Assembly: GCF_035987325.1 (NCBI RefSeq)
Contig: NZ_CP108488.1
Coordinates: forward strand, 3,658,001 to 3,722,000
DNA length: 64,000 nt
Direction: 5' to 3'
DNA from: Streptomyces sp. NBC_01244
Lineage (GTDB): Bacteria; Actinomycetota; Actinomycetes; Streptomycetales; Streptomycetaceae
Part shown: piece by piece, positions 15,744-26,101 of the stretch
Layout of the letters: each line of letters begins with the position of its first letter
How positions within the stretch are numbered: position 1 is the first letter of the stretch
The notes under the pieces: generated by a model
The model's input: only the letters and a program-made list of their open reading frames with translations
Told to the model about the DNA's origin: nothing
Database searches by the model: none
Made by a program: the position numbers and the translations under genes

Positions 15744-16475
15744 CTAGAGCGTGAGCTCCAGGGCGCCGAGCTGGAGGGCTTCCAGGTCGGCGCAGCCGCC
15801 GGAGGCCAGGTCGAGGAGGGCGTTGAGTTCCTTGCGGTCGAAGGGCTCGCCCTCGGCCGTGCCCTGGACCTCGACGAAGCGGCCGTCGCCGGTGCAGACC
15901 ACGTTCATGTCGGTCTCGGCGCGCACGTCTTCCTCGTAGCAGAGGTCGAGGAGCGGGACGCCGTCGACGATGCCGACGCTGACGGCGGCGACGGTGCCGG
16001 TCAGGGGCTTGCGGCCGGCCTTGATGAGCTTCTTGCCCTGGCCCCAGGAGATGGCGTCGGCCAGGGCCACGTAGGCGCCGGTGATGGCCGCGGTGCGGGT
16101 GCCGCCGTCGGCCTGGAGGACGTCGCAGTCCAGGACGATGGTGTTCTCGCCGAGGGCCTTGTAGTCGATGACGGCGCGCAGCGAGCGGCCGATCAGGCGG
16201 GAGATCTCGTGGGTGCGGCCGCCGATCTTGCCGCGTACGGATTCGCGGTCGCCGCGGGTGTTCGTGGCGCGGGGCAGCATCGAGTACTCGGAGGTGACCC
16301 AGCCTTCGCCGCTGCCCTTGCGCCAGCGCGGGACGCCTTCGCTGAAGGAGGCGGTGCAGAAGACCTTGGTGTCTCCGAAGGAGACGAGGACGGAGCCCTC
16401 TGCGTGCTTGCTCCATCCGCGTTCGATGGTGACCGGGCGGAGCTGTTCGGGCGTACGGCCGTCGATGCGAGACAT
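15744..16475 (-). CDS. rph: ribonuclease PH
   Basis: A 243-residue phosphorolytic 3'-5' exoribonuclease that trims tRNA 3' ends. [20 protein letters not shown] is the standard start. [56 protein letters not shown] and [17 protein letters not shown] are all conserved blocks, including the phosphate-binding GGTRTA and catalytic Asp region. Full length. It heads the rph-lipoprotein-rdgB group on the minus strand. Confidence 0.97.
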   Translation of the reverse strand: MSRIDGRTPEQLRPVTIERGWSKHAEGSVLVSFGDTKVFCTASFSEGVPRWRKGSGEGWVTSEYSMLPRATNTRGDRESVRGKIGGRTHEISRLIGRSLRAVIDYKALGENTIVLDCDVLQADGGTRTAAITGAYVALADAISWGQGKKLIKAGRKPLTGTVAAVSVGIVDGVPLLDLCYEEDVRAETDMNVVCTGDGRFVEVQGTAEGEPFDRKELNALLDLASGGCADLEALQLGALELTL

Positions 16476-16523
16476 GGCACCGAGCCTAGTCGGTGCGGGC
16501 CCCGGGCCGTGTCGCTGCGAGAA

Positions 16524-16553
16524 GACCCCGTCCGGGTGCGTCCGGTCGGGGTC
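16524..16553. terminator. hairpin between nagF and rph
   Basis: GACCCCGTCCGG at 16524-16535 pairs with CCGGTCGGGGTC at 16542-16553, with one T-T mismatch and a 6-nt loop. It follows the stop of minus-strand nagF and separates it from rph. Confidence 0.6.
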
Positions 16554-16607
16554 CTGTCGTACGTACGAGTGCGCGCGGGGGCGCGCGCGTGAGCCGGTGG
16601 GCTCAGC

Positions 16608-16841
16608 TCACATCATGTCTTCGATGTCGGCGGCGATGGGGTCGGCGTCGGTGCCGATGACGACCTGGATCGCGGTGCCCATCTTGACGACGCCGTGGGC
16701 GCCGGCGGCCTTCAGTGCGGCCTCGTCGACCTTGCTCGGGTCGATGACCTCGGTGCGCAGGCGGGTGATGCAGCCCTCGACCTCTTCGATGTTCTCGATG
16801 CCGCCGAGCCCGGCGACGATCTTCTCAGCCTTGGTGGCCAT
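16608..16841 (-). CDS. nagF: PTS GlcNAc-specific EIIB component
   Basis: A 77-residue free-standing EIIB domain of the glucose/GlcNAc PTS class. The phosphorylated cysteine is in VEGCITRLRTEV at about residue 28. It accepts phosphate from EIIA and passes it to sugar bound by the EIIC partners NagE1 and NagE2, encoded divergently. ATG 16841 has GGGAG upstream. The longer frame reaching 16952 lacks conserved sequence. The name follows the S. coelicolor gene, from memory. The shared divergent region holds a DasR site, so repression relieved by glucosamine-6-phosphate is likely. Confidence 0.92.
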   Translation of the reverse strand: MATKAEKIVAGLGGIENIEEVEGCITRLRTEVIDPSKVDEAALKAAGAHGVVKMGTAIQVVIGTDADPIAADIEDMM

Positions 16842-17058
16842 GTGTTTCTCCCTGAGTTCTACGAAGAACGAGTCCGACTGACATCCGGCGTCCGGCGTCT
16901 GTGACGCCTGTCGCCCGACCGACCGACCAACCAGGGCGGTCCGCTTCGTCACGGTAGCCCACGATTGGCCCAGCTACGCGGGCACATGCCCGGTATCTGC
17001 CGAATGATGATGATCAGCACCAACCTGCCCTCAGGCAGGTGAAATGCGACCGCAACAC

Positions 17059-17076
17059 AAGTGGTCTACACCAGTG
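17059..17076. promoter_or_regulatory. DasR-responsive element (dre) in the nagF/nagE1 divergent region
   Basis: AAGTGGTCTACACCAGTG closely matches the DasR consensus, a near-palindrome ACTGGTCTAGACCACT. It lies 51 bp before the nagE1 start and 218 bp before nagF. DasR is the GntR-type GlcNAc repressor of streptomycetes. Binding here is inferred from sequence match. Confidence 0.85.
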
Positions 17077-17126
17077 TGCCGCAAGTGTTGCGACTGCCAA
17101 AAACGGGCCGTTCAGGGAGGACGCGG

Positions 17127-18428
17127 ATGAGCGCGAGCAGCGCCGCAGCAGTGCCACAGCCGAAGTGGTGGAACGGCTTGTTCCAAGGGCTGCAGAAGAT
17201 GGGCCGGAGCCTTCAGCTGCCGATCGCCGTACTGCCGGCGGCCGGCATCCTGAACCGGTTCGGCCAGGACGACGTGTTCGGCAAGGACGGCCTGGGCTGG
17301 ACGAACGTCGCCAAGGTCATGGCCGCCGCGGGCGGCGCGCTGCTCAACGCCGACCTCGGCCTGCCCCTGCTCTTCTGCATCGGCGTCGCGATCGGCATGG
17401 CCAAGAAGGCGGACGGCTCGACGGCGCTCGCGGCGGTGGTCGGCTTCCTCGTCTACCGCAGCGTGCTGCGCGTCTTCCCCAAGGACTGCCCGACGGGGAC
17501 GAAGGACATCGGCGGTGGCTGCCTGGGGCCCGACCAGACCTTCGCCGAGTACACCTTCCAGAACCCCGGGGTCTTCGGCGGCATCATCATGGGTCTGCTG
17601 GCCGCCTGGTTCTGGCAGCGCTACCACCGGGTCAAGCTGGTGGACTGGCTGGGCTTCTTCAACGGCCGCCGCCTGGTCCCGATCATCATGACCCTGGTGG
17701 CGATCGCCTTCGCCGTCCTGTGCCTGTTGATCTGGCCGCCGATCGGCGACGCGCTGGAGAGCTTCTCGGACTGGCTGATCAGCCTGGGCTCGGTGGGCGC
17801 CGGCATCTTCGGCATCGCGAACCGCGCGCTGCTGGTGATCGGCCTGCACCAGTTCCTGAACGTGCCGGTGTGGTTCCAGTTCGGCAGCTACACCAAGCCG
17901 GACGGATCGACCGTGCACGGTGACATCCCGATGTTCCTGGCGGGGGACCCGAACGCCGGCCAGTTCCTCACCGGCTTCTTCCCCATCATGATGTTCGCCC
18001 TCCCGGCGGCGGCGCTGGCGATCACGCACTGCGCGAAGCCGGCCCGGCGCAAGGAGGTCGGCGGTCTGATGCTGTCGGTCGGCCTGACCTCGTTCGTCAC
18101 CGGCATCACGGAGCCGCTGGAGTACTCGTTCCTCTTCCTCGCGCCGATGCTGTACGCGGTCCACGCCGTGCTCACGGGTGTGTCGATGGCGGTGACCTGG
18201 GCGTTCGGGGTCAAGGACGGCTTCAGCTTCTCGGCAGGCCTGATCGACTACGTCATCAACTGGAGCCTGGCGACGAAGCCCTGGCTGATCGTTCCGATCG
18301 GCCTGTGCTTCGCGGTCGTCTATTACGGCATCTTCCGCTTCGCCATCACCAAGTGGGACATCAAGACGCCCGGACGGGAGTCCGACGAGGAGATCGAAGC
18401 GATGCAGGCGGAGAACACCAAGGCGTGA
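17127..18428 (+). CDS. nagE1: PTS GlcNAc-specific EIIC permease
   Basis: A 433-residue EIIC membrane protein (PTS_EIIC family, about ten membrane segments). Conserved regions include GRSLQLPIAVLPAAGILNRF, LPLLFCIGVAIGMAKKADGS, NRALLVIGLHQFLNVPVWFQ, GDPNAGQFLTGFFPIMMF and TGITEPLEYSFLFLAPMLY, where the ITEP glutamate contacts the sugar. It lacks fused EIIB and EIIA domains. EIIB is nagF, and no EIIA gene is in this window. ATG 17127 has GGGAGG. It is expected to be under DasR via the dre at 17059. Confidence 0.93.
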   Translation: MSASSAAAVPQPKWWNGLFQGLQKMGRSLQLPIAVLPAAGILNRFGQDDVFGKDGLGWTNVAKVMAAAGGALLNADLGLPLLFCIGVAIGMAKKADGSTALAAVVGFLVYRSVLRVFPKDCPTGTKDIGGGCLGPDQTFAEYTFQNPGVFGGIIMGLLAAWFWQRYHRVKLVDWLGFFNGRRLVPIIMTLVAIAFAVLCLLIWPPIGDALESFSDWLISLGSVGAGIFGIANRALLVIGLHQFLNVPVWFQFGSYTKPDGSTVHGDIPMFLAGDPNAGQFLTGFFPIMMFALPAAALAITHCAKPARRKEVGGLMLSVGLTSFVTGITEPLEYSFLFLAPMLYAVHAVLTGVSMAVTWAFGVKDGFSFSAGLIDYVINWSLATKPWLIVPIGLCFAVVYYGIFRFAITKWDIKTPGRESDEEIEAMQAENTKA

Positions 18429-18599
18429 GCCCCTCCGGGACTTCCGGCCCGTGCGAGCCGCGGGCCGGAAGGGGTCCGAAGCACCCCCGAACCCCGGCGA
18501 AGGTCCTGCCGGAACCCGTCGGCGGCCCCCTCCCGGGGCGCCGAAAGCCCTCCCGCACCATGCCGTAAGCCCTGCTCAGGGCGGAAGAATACGAGACGA

Positions 18600-18630
18600 A
18601 GGCCTCCGGACCCACAGGGTCCGGAGGCCT
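18600..18630 (+). terminator. rho-independent terminator after nagE1
   Basis: A perfect 14-bp stem, AGGCCTCCGGACCC (18600-18613) with 18617-18630, has a three-base loop and is followed by TTGT. It separates nagE1 from nagE2, so each has its own transcript end. Confidence 0.85.
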
Positions 18631-18703
18631 TTGTCATGTATGTACCGGTGTGTCTTCCACCACGGAATTGGTGGGTTCCTTACGCGGACCTCACCGTGCT
18701 ACA

Positions 18704-18719
18704 ACTGGTCTACACCACT
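18704..18719. promoter_or_regulatory. DasR-responsive element (dre) upstream of nagE2, copy 1
   Basis: ACTGGTCTACACCACT matches the dre consensus at all but one position. It lies 111 bp before the nagE2 start and abuts a second dre. Confidence 0.88.
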
Positions 18720-18720
18720 G

Positions 18721-18736
18721 AGTGGTGTAGACCACG
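18721..18736. promoter_or_regulatory. DasR-responsive element (dre) upstream of nagE2, copy 2
   Basis: AGTGGTGTAGACCACG is a second good dre whose centre is 17 bp from the first. Two adjacent sites suggest cooperative binding and tighter repression of nagE2 than of nagE1. Confidence 0.8.
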
Positions 18737-18829
18737 TAGGCCTTTCGGCCCCGGGGTCCCCCGTTCCGAGACTCTGCCAATCCCCCGTTTTCCACGTCTT
18801 GGCAGAGCCTTGTCCACTGGAGGAAGACC

Positions 18830-20101
<1,272 letters not shown>

Positions 20102-20123
20102 GCACGTAGGGCCCGTACGCAGG

Positions 20124-20159
20124 AAGCCCCCGCTCTCCCGGAAGGGAGGGCGGGGGCTT
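20124..20159 (+). terminator. hairpin terminator after nagE2
   Basis: AAGCCCCCGCTCTCCC pairs with GGGAGGGCGGGGGCTT around a GGAA loop, with one T-G pair, followed by TCGC. It lies 22 bp after the nagE2 stop and also serves the convergent metallo-beta-lactamase gene. Confidence 0.8.
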
Positions 20160-20182
20160 TCGCGTGTCCGGTGACGGGCTCG

Positions 20183-20935
20183 TCAGACCTCGTACACCGC
20201 GCCCGTGTACGCCAGCTCCACCGGGCCGTCGTAGACCGCGCGGGCGTCGGCCAGGTTGCGTTCGGCGTCCGTCCACGGCGGGATGTGCGTCAGGACGAGG
20301 CGGCCCGCGCGGCCGGCGCGGGCGAACTCGCCGGCCTCGCGCCCGTTGAGGTGGAGGTCCGGGATGTCCTCCTTGCCGTGCGTGAAGGAGGCCTCGCACA
20401 GGAACAGGTCCGTGTCCTCGGCGAGCAGGCCCAGCTCGGGGCAGGCGCCCGTGTCACCGGAGTACGTCAGCGCGCGGCCGCCGTGCTCGACGCGGATCCC
20501 GTAGGACTCGACGGGGTGGCAGACCTTCTCCGTGCGGACCTGGAACGGGCCGATCTCGAAGGTTCCGGACTTCAGGGTCCGGAAGTCGAAGACCTCGCTC
20601 ATGGAACGCTCGTCGGGGACGTCCTCGTAGGCGGTGGACAGCCGCTTCTCGGTGCCCTCGGGGCCGTACACGGGGATGGTGCCGCAGCGGCCGCCCTCGT
20701 GGCGGTAGAAGCGGGCGACGAAGTACGCGCACATGTCGATGCAGTGATCGGCGTGCAGGTGGCTGAGGAAGATCGCGTCGAGATCGTAGAGCCCGATGTG
20801 CCGCTGGAGCTCGCCGAGGGAGCCGTTGCCCATGTCGAGGAGCAGCCGGAAGCCGTCGGCCTCGACGAGGTAGCTCGAACAGGCCGATTCCGCGGACGGG
20901 AACGAGCCCGAACAGCCGACGACGGTGAGCTTCAT
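20183..20935 (-). CDS. MBL-fold metallohydrolase (RNase Z/PhnP-like)
   Basis: A 250-residue metallo-beta-lactamase-fold protein. MKLTVVGCSGSFPSAESACS starts the fold, the metal motif HxHxDH is in FLSHLHADHCIDMC, and YSGDTGAC and LTHIPPW give the later metal ligands. The pattern is that of the RNase Z/arylsulfatase-like cluster (SGS near the start). ATG 20935 has GGAGG ten bases upstream. The substrate is unknown; a phosphodiester such as a cyclic nucleotide is possible. Cytoplasmic, with no signal peptide. Confidence 0.88.
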   Translation of the reverse strand: MKLTVVGCSGSFPSAESACSSYLVEADGFRLLLDMGNGSLGELQRHIGLYDLDAIFLSHLHADHCIDMCAYFVARFYRHEGGRCGTIPVYGPEGTEKRLSTAYEDVPDERSMSEVFDFRTLKSGTFEIGPFQVRTEKVCHPVESYGIRVEHGGRALTYSGDTGACPELGLLAEDTDLFLCEASFTHGKEDIPDLHLNGREAGEFARAGRAGRLVLTHIPPWTDAERNLADARAVYDGPVELAYTGAVYEV

Positions 20936-21163
20936 GGAGCGTGAACCTCCGTGGACGGTCCGTGGACGGAATGCGGGCCGTGCGTGGGTCGAGCGTAAGG
21001 CGCGAAACGTCCGGTCGCTCCTCCGCGGCGGGCCGTTGTGGGGCGAATCACCTGAGCTGTCACCCGGGGGAGCGACGGGGTGGACGCGGGTTGCCGTTCG
21101 GCGTGCCGCTGCGGTGCGTGCCGCTGCCATGCCGGGGGTGCCGGGCAGGACTACGGTCGGAGT

Positions 21164-21583
21164 ATGGACACGTCCTGGTGGCCGGCGGTCGCCGCGGTGG
21201 TGGTCGTGATCCTGCTGGTGCTCCTGCCCCGGCGGGTACGGCGGGCCGCGGATCCACCGCACGGACCGGGACCGCTGCCGCGGCCGGAGGCCGGTGAGCT
21301 GTGGTCCCTGGAGGACGGACGGCCCGTCCTGGTGCTGGGCGTACGGGGCCACCGGGCACGGATCGCGCGGATCACCGGGAAGTACGACGACCGGCGCGCC
21401 GGGGTGATCCCGCTGCCGCCGGGAGTGGTGGGGGCGCGGGGCGGGTTCCTGGAGGCGGACCGGGTCGTGGAGGTGTCGGTGTGGGAGTTCGCGCGGGCGC
21501 GGCCGCTGGGGACGGTGGATCCGGCGGTGTGGGACGAGGTGAAGGGGCTCGGGGGGCTCGGAGGACCGGGGTCGTCCGGCTGA
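21164..21583 (+). CDS. membrane-anchored PemK/MazF-like protein
   Basis: A 139-residue protein. An N-terminal helix (WWPAVAAVVVVILLVLLP) anchors it in the membrane, followed by a basic stretch. PRPEAGELWSLEDGRPVLVL and ARIARITGKYDDRRAGVIPL then resemble the beta-barrel start and RxxK/T regions of MazF/PemK RNases, ending in LGTVDPAVWDEVKGL. Similar anchored proteins are annotated PemK/MazF family in Streptomyces as I recall. No antitoxin gene is adjacent, so an active toxin role is doubtful. It overlaps the DUF488 gene. Confidence 0.65.
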   Translation: MDTSWWPAVAAVVVVILLVLLPRRVRRAADPPHGPGPLPRPEAGELWSLEDGRPVLVLGVRGHRARIARITGKYDDRRAGVIPLPPGVVGARGGFLEADRVVEVSVWEFARARPLGTVDPAVWDEVKGLGGLGGPGSSG

Positions 21584-21927
21584 AGCGGGTCTACGATCCC
21601 CCGGAGCCGGAGCTGGACGGGGTCCGGGTGCTCGTGGACCGGCTGTGGCCGCGGGGGCTGTCGAAGGAGGCGGCGGGGGTAGACGAGTGGGCGAAGGCGG
21701 TTGCCCCGTCGGGGGAGCTGCGGAAGTGGTTCCACGGAGGTGGGTCGGTGGCGGAGTTCCGGGAGCGGTACGCGGTGGAGCTCCGCTCGCAGGAGGCGGT
21801 GGCGGAGCTGTCGCGGCTGCGGTGCGTGGCTGCGGCCGGGCCGATCACGCTGCTGACTGCCGTCAAGGAGCCGGAGGCCAGTCATGCGGGAGTGCTGGCC
21901 GCACTGTTGGCGGACGCGCCTTCCTGA
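21580..21927 (+). CDS. DUF488 family protein
   Basis: A 115-residue DUF488 protein: KRVYDPPEPELDGVRVLVDR, LWPRGLSKEAAGVDEWAKAV, APSGELRKWFHG and PITLLTAVKEPEASHA are all family blocks. Homologues begin just before KRVYDPP, but no ATG, GTG or TTG occurs there. CTG at 21580 overlaps the previous stop (CTGA) and fits the family length. The nearest standard start in frame is GTG 21529, which would add 17 unconserved residues and overlap the upstream gene by 55 bp. DUF488 function is unknown. Translation is probably coupled to the MazF-like gene. Confidence 0.8.
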   Translation: MKRVYDPPEPELDGVRVLVDRLWPRGLSKEAAGVDEWAKAVAPSGELRKWFHGGGSVAEFRERYAVELRSQEAVAELSRLRCVAAAGPITLLTAVKEPEASHAGVLAALLADAPS

Positions 21928-22020
21928 CCCCGTCCGGGGGTGGCCGGTCGGGATGCTCGCCCCTGCCGCCCCGGCGCGGTGGCCGGCGGGCGGGTGCGGG
22001 TGGAGGCCCTGCGGGGGCTG

Positions 22021-22222
22021 TCCCCTACCCGCCCTTCCACCGTTCCCCGGGCGCTGCCCGGAGCCCGAAAGACCCTGGGGCTCCGCCCCAGACCCCGCGC
22101 CTCAAACGCCGGCGAGGCTGGGTCTATCCAGCCCCTCCGGCGTTTGAGGAGCGGGGGTACGGGGCCGGCCCTCGGAACAGGTCCGGGCAGAGCCCGGGGA
22201 ACGGGCGAAGGGCGGGTAGGGG
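22021..22222. repeat. dispersed inverted-repeat element, copy 1
   Basis: Outer arms TCCCCTACCCGCCCTTC (from 22020) and GAAGGGCGGGTAGGGGA (to 22223) are inverted. Inside is a core dyad CTCAAACGCCGG...CCGGCGTTTGAG at 22101-22148 around GCTGGGTCTATCCAGC. Related copies lie at 28599-28795 and, as a half element, at 51969-52020. The 464-bp gap 21928-22391 contains this element and no gene that I can support. Confidence 0.8.
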
Positions 22223-22391
22223 ACCCCGCCCCGCAGGGCCGACACACCCCCACCCACCCACCGGCCCCAGGCGGCCGTGGCGGGCACGCCGACCGGCCCC
22301 CGTCGGACGGAGTCCGGCGCAGCGGCGCGAAGCCCGCGCAGCGGTGCGAGCGACGCGTCGAGAAGGAGTGCGACGCGTCGAGAAGGGCCGG

Positions 22392-23629
<1,238 letters not shown>

Positions 23630-23715
23630 GGCAGGCTCCAGTCAGGATGGTGAAGGGAAGGCGGGCGAAGCGGAGCGGGCGTGAGCGCGCGGCCCCGCGA
23701 GGGGGCCGGTGGGGC

Positions 23716-23823
23716 TCAGGCGGCAGTACAGATGGCGCTGGCGAGGCGGCACAGGTCGACGTGCAGCCGCGCCACAAGCAGCAGCCTGCCGGGCGTCTCG
23801 ATGCTCACGTCGTGGGAAACCAT
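23716..23823 (-). CDS. putative cysteine-responsive leader peptide upstream of cysO
   Basis: A 35-residue minus-strand ORF (MVSHDVSIETPGRLLLVARL start; RLHVDLCRLASAICTAA end) lies between mec and cysO and stops 86 bp before the cysO start. Its HVDLxR and SAIC residues match the actinobacterial putative leader peptides found upstream of sulfur-metabolism genes as I recall them. Two Cys codons (TGC, TGT) near the 3' end suit ribosome-stalling control by charged tRNA-Cys. It would act in cis; the peptide itself may have no function. Confidence 0.75.
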   Translation of the reverse strand: MVSHDVSIETPGRLLLVARLHVDLCRLASAICTAA

Positions 23824-23922
23824 GCGGTCATGTTAACGATTCCCGGGGCCTGGTTTGGAGTGTGATCCCGCATCGTGGACGGATATCGCTCACATACTGA
23901 GAAGTAGCCCTGTGCCGGTGCC

Positions 23923-24345
23923 TCAGTAGGCCGCTACGACCTGCACTTCTTCCTCGGTGATCACGCCTTCCACGATCCGGTACGACCGGAACTGGAACTC
24001 CCCGAGGCCGTCCTCGTCGGCCGTCGAGACCAGCACGTAGTGCGCGCCGGGCTCGTTCGCGTACGTGACGTCCGTGCGCGAGGGGTAGGCCTCGGTCGCG
24101 GTGTGCGAGTGGTAGACGACGACGGGTTCCTCGTCCCGGTCGTCCAGTTCGCGGTAGAGCTTCAGCAGGTCCTTCGAGTCGAACTCGTAGAACGTGGGCG
24201 AACGGGCCGCGTTCAGCATCGGGACGAACCGCTCCGGACGGTCGGTGCCCGCCGGGCCGGCCACCACGCCGCAGGCCTCGTCGGGGTGGTCCTGGCGGGC
24301 GTGCGCGACGATCTGGTCGTACAGGGCCTGGGTGATGGTCAGCAT
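23923..24345 (-). CDS. mec: M67-family JAMM metallopeptidase Mec
   Basis: A 140-residue zinc isopeptidase. The catalytic Glu lies in HPDEACGVVAG, and the JAMM motif is YHSHTATEAYPSRTD (HxH, seven residues, SxxD). In mycobacteria Mec cleaves the cysteine adduct from CysO, releasing cysteine. Here it may also remove the Ser-Lys extension of CysO. It is the first gene of mec-leader-cysO-cysM. The 293-bp gap before cysO holds the leader peptide and probably a separate promoter. A strong hairpin lies just upstream of its start. Confidence 0.92.
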   Translation of the reverse strand: MLTITQALYDQIVAHARQDHPDEACGVVAGPAGTDRPERFVPMLNAARSPTFYEFDSKDLLKLYRELDDRDEEPVVVYHSHTATEAYPSRTDVTYANEPGAHYVLVSTADEDGLGEFQFRSYRIVEGVITEEEVQVVAAY

Positions 24346-24365
24346 GAGCGACAGGATAAGCAGAC

Positions 24366-24402
24366 GGGCCCTCCCGTACCGAGGACTGGTACGGGAGGGC
24401 CC
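24366..24402. terminator. hairpin between the amino-acid permease and mec
   Basis: A perfect 15-bp stem GGGCCCTCCCGTACC (24366-24380) pairs with 24388-24402 around a 7-nt loop. It follows the permease on the minus strand, upstream of mec. Confidence 0.7.
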
Positions 24403-24445
24403 GGATGATGGACACGGCCCCCTGTGTGCAGGGCCTTACGAGGCC

Positions 24446-25867
24446 TTACGAGGCCTTGGTGAAGGCCGCGGCGCGCGGGTCGCGGGACTTCATCACCAGG
24501 TAGGAGACGCCCAGCAGCAGACCCCACAGCGGGGCGCAGTAGAGCGAGACCCGGGCGTCCTTGTCGACGCCCATCATCACGATGACCATGCCGATGAAGG
24601 CCAGGGCGAAGTAGCTCGTGTACGGGGCGCCGGGGGCGCGGAACGGGGACTTCGGCAGGTCGCCGCGGTCGGAGGCGGCGCGGTAGCGGATCTGGCAGAC
24701 CAGGATCATGATCCAGGCCCACATGCCGGAGATGGTGGCGAAGGAGACGACGTAGTCGAAGGCCTTGCCGGGGGCCACGTAGTTGATCCAGACGCCGACC
24801 AGCATCAGGGCCGCCGAGAAGGTGGTGCCGATCAGCGGGGTGCCGCTCTTGGTGAGCTTGGTGAAGAACTTCGGGCCCTGGCCGTTGAGGGCGAGGTCGC
24901 GCAGCATGCGGCCGGTGGAGTACATGCCCGAGTTGCAGGAGGACAGGGCCGCGGTCAGGACGACGAAGTTGACGATGGCGGCGCCGACGCCGAGGCCCAT
25001 CTTCTCGAAGGCGGCGACGAAGGGGCTGACGCCGGGCTGGAACTCGCGCCACGGGACGACCGACAGGATCATGATCAGCGCGCCGACGTAGAAGACGGCG
25101 ATGCGCCACGGCACGGTGTTGATGGCCTTGGGCAGGGTCTTCTCGGGGTCCTTGGACTCGCCGGCGGTGACGCCGACCAGCTCGACGGCGAGGAAGGCGA
25201 ACATCACGATCTGCAGGGTCATCAGCGTGCCGCCGAGGCCCTTGGGGAAGAAGCCGCCGTCGTTCCACAGGTTGGAGACGGTGGCGGTGTCCGCGGCGTC
25301 GGAGAAGCCGATGGTGAGGATGCCGGCGCAGATCAGGATCATGCCGACGATGGCGGTGACCTTGACCATGGAGAACCAGAACTCCAGCTCGCCGAAGAGC
25401 TTCACGGAGATCAGGTTGGCGCCGTAGAGGATGACGGTGAAGATCAGCGCGTACGCCCATTGCGGGAAGCTGTCATGGGTCCAGTACGACATGTACTGCG
25501 CCGCGGCGGTGACTTCGGTGATGCCGGTGACCACCCAGAAGAGCCAGTAGGTCCAGCCGGTCACGTAACCCCAGAAGGGGCCGAGGAACTCCCGGGCGTA
25601 GTCCGAGAAGGAGCCGGACACCGGGCGGTACATGAGCAGTTCGCCCAGGGCCCGCATGATGAAGAAGATGACCAGGCCCGCGATGGCGTAGGCCAGGATC
25701 AGGCTGGGTCCGGCCTTCGAGATGGCCTTGCCGGCGCCCAGGAAGAGGCCGGTGCCGATGGCGCCGCCGATCGCGATCATCTGGATCTGGCGGGCGCCGA
25801 GTGCGCGGTGGTAACCGTCGCCCTCGCCTGCGTCGTGCTGCTGCTCGTCGACCTGTACGGAGGTCAT
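24446..25867 (-). CDS. amino acid permease (AAT family, APC superfamily)
   Basis: A 473-residue, twelve-segment proton-coupled amino-acid transporter. The first helix carries the substrate backbone motif GGAIGTGLFLGAGKAI, and SKAGPSLILAYAIAG and RALGELLMYRP follow, as in AnsP/ProY/GabP-type AAT proteins. ATG 25867 (MTSVQVDEQQ) follows AGAAAGG and gives a short hydrophilic N-terminus. The substrate among neutral amino acids, proline or GABA cannot be assigned. It is the only gene of its unit. The 366-bp gap upstream holds its promoter and the terminators of the clpS operon. Confidence 0.93.
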   Translation of the reverse strand: MTSVQVDEQQHDAGEGDGYHRALGARQIQMIAIGGAIGTGLFLGAGKAISKAGPSLILAYAIAGLVIFFIMRALGELLMYRPVSGSFSDYAREFLGPFWGYVTGWTYWLFWVVTGITEVTAAAQYMSYWTHDSFPQWAYALIFTVILYGANLISVKLFGELEFWFSMVKVTAIVGMILICAGILTIGFSDAADTATVSNLWNDGGFFPKGLGGTLMTLQIVMFAFLAVELVGVTAGESKDPEKTLPKAINTVPWRIAVFYVGALIMILSVVPWREFQPGVSPFVAAFEKMGLGVGAAIVNFVVLTAALSSCNSGMYSTGRMLRDLALNGQGPKFFTKLTKSGTPLIGTTFSAALMLVGVWINYVAPGKAFDYVVSFATISGMWAWIMILVCQIRYRAASDRGDLPKSPFRAPGAPYTSYFALAFIGMVIVMMGVDKDARVSLYCAPLWGLLLGVSYLVMKSRDPRAAAFTKAS

Positions 25868-26072
25868 GTCTTGGTGCGCCTTTCTCCACGCCGACCCGCG
25901 CCACGACTGGCAGCGGATCGGGTCCTCGATCCCCCCGGATACGGATGGAGTTGCACGCCGGCGGTCAGCCGGTTCAAGCAGCCGGGGGGCATGGGTGGCG
26001 CCCCGTCGGCGGTCGTGAAGATTTATCACGTGCTTATGGGTGCATGAGGGAAGAAAATGTGACGCAGGGCAT

Positions 26073-26096
26073 AAAAAAATCAGGACAGAGGTCCTG
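26073..26096 (-). terminator. rho-independent terminator after clpS-DUF2017
   Basis: On the minus strand, CAGGAC, a four-base loop and GTCCTG are followed by A and seven T residues (26079-26073). It is an unusually classical terminator for this GC content. It ends the clpS-DUF2017 transcript. Confidence 0.85.
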
Positions 26097-26101
26097 AAAT
26101 G

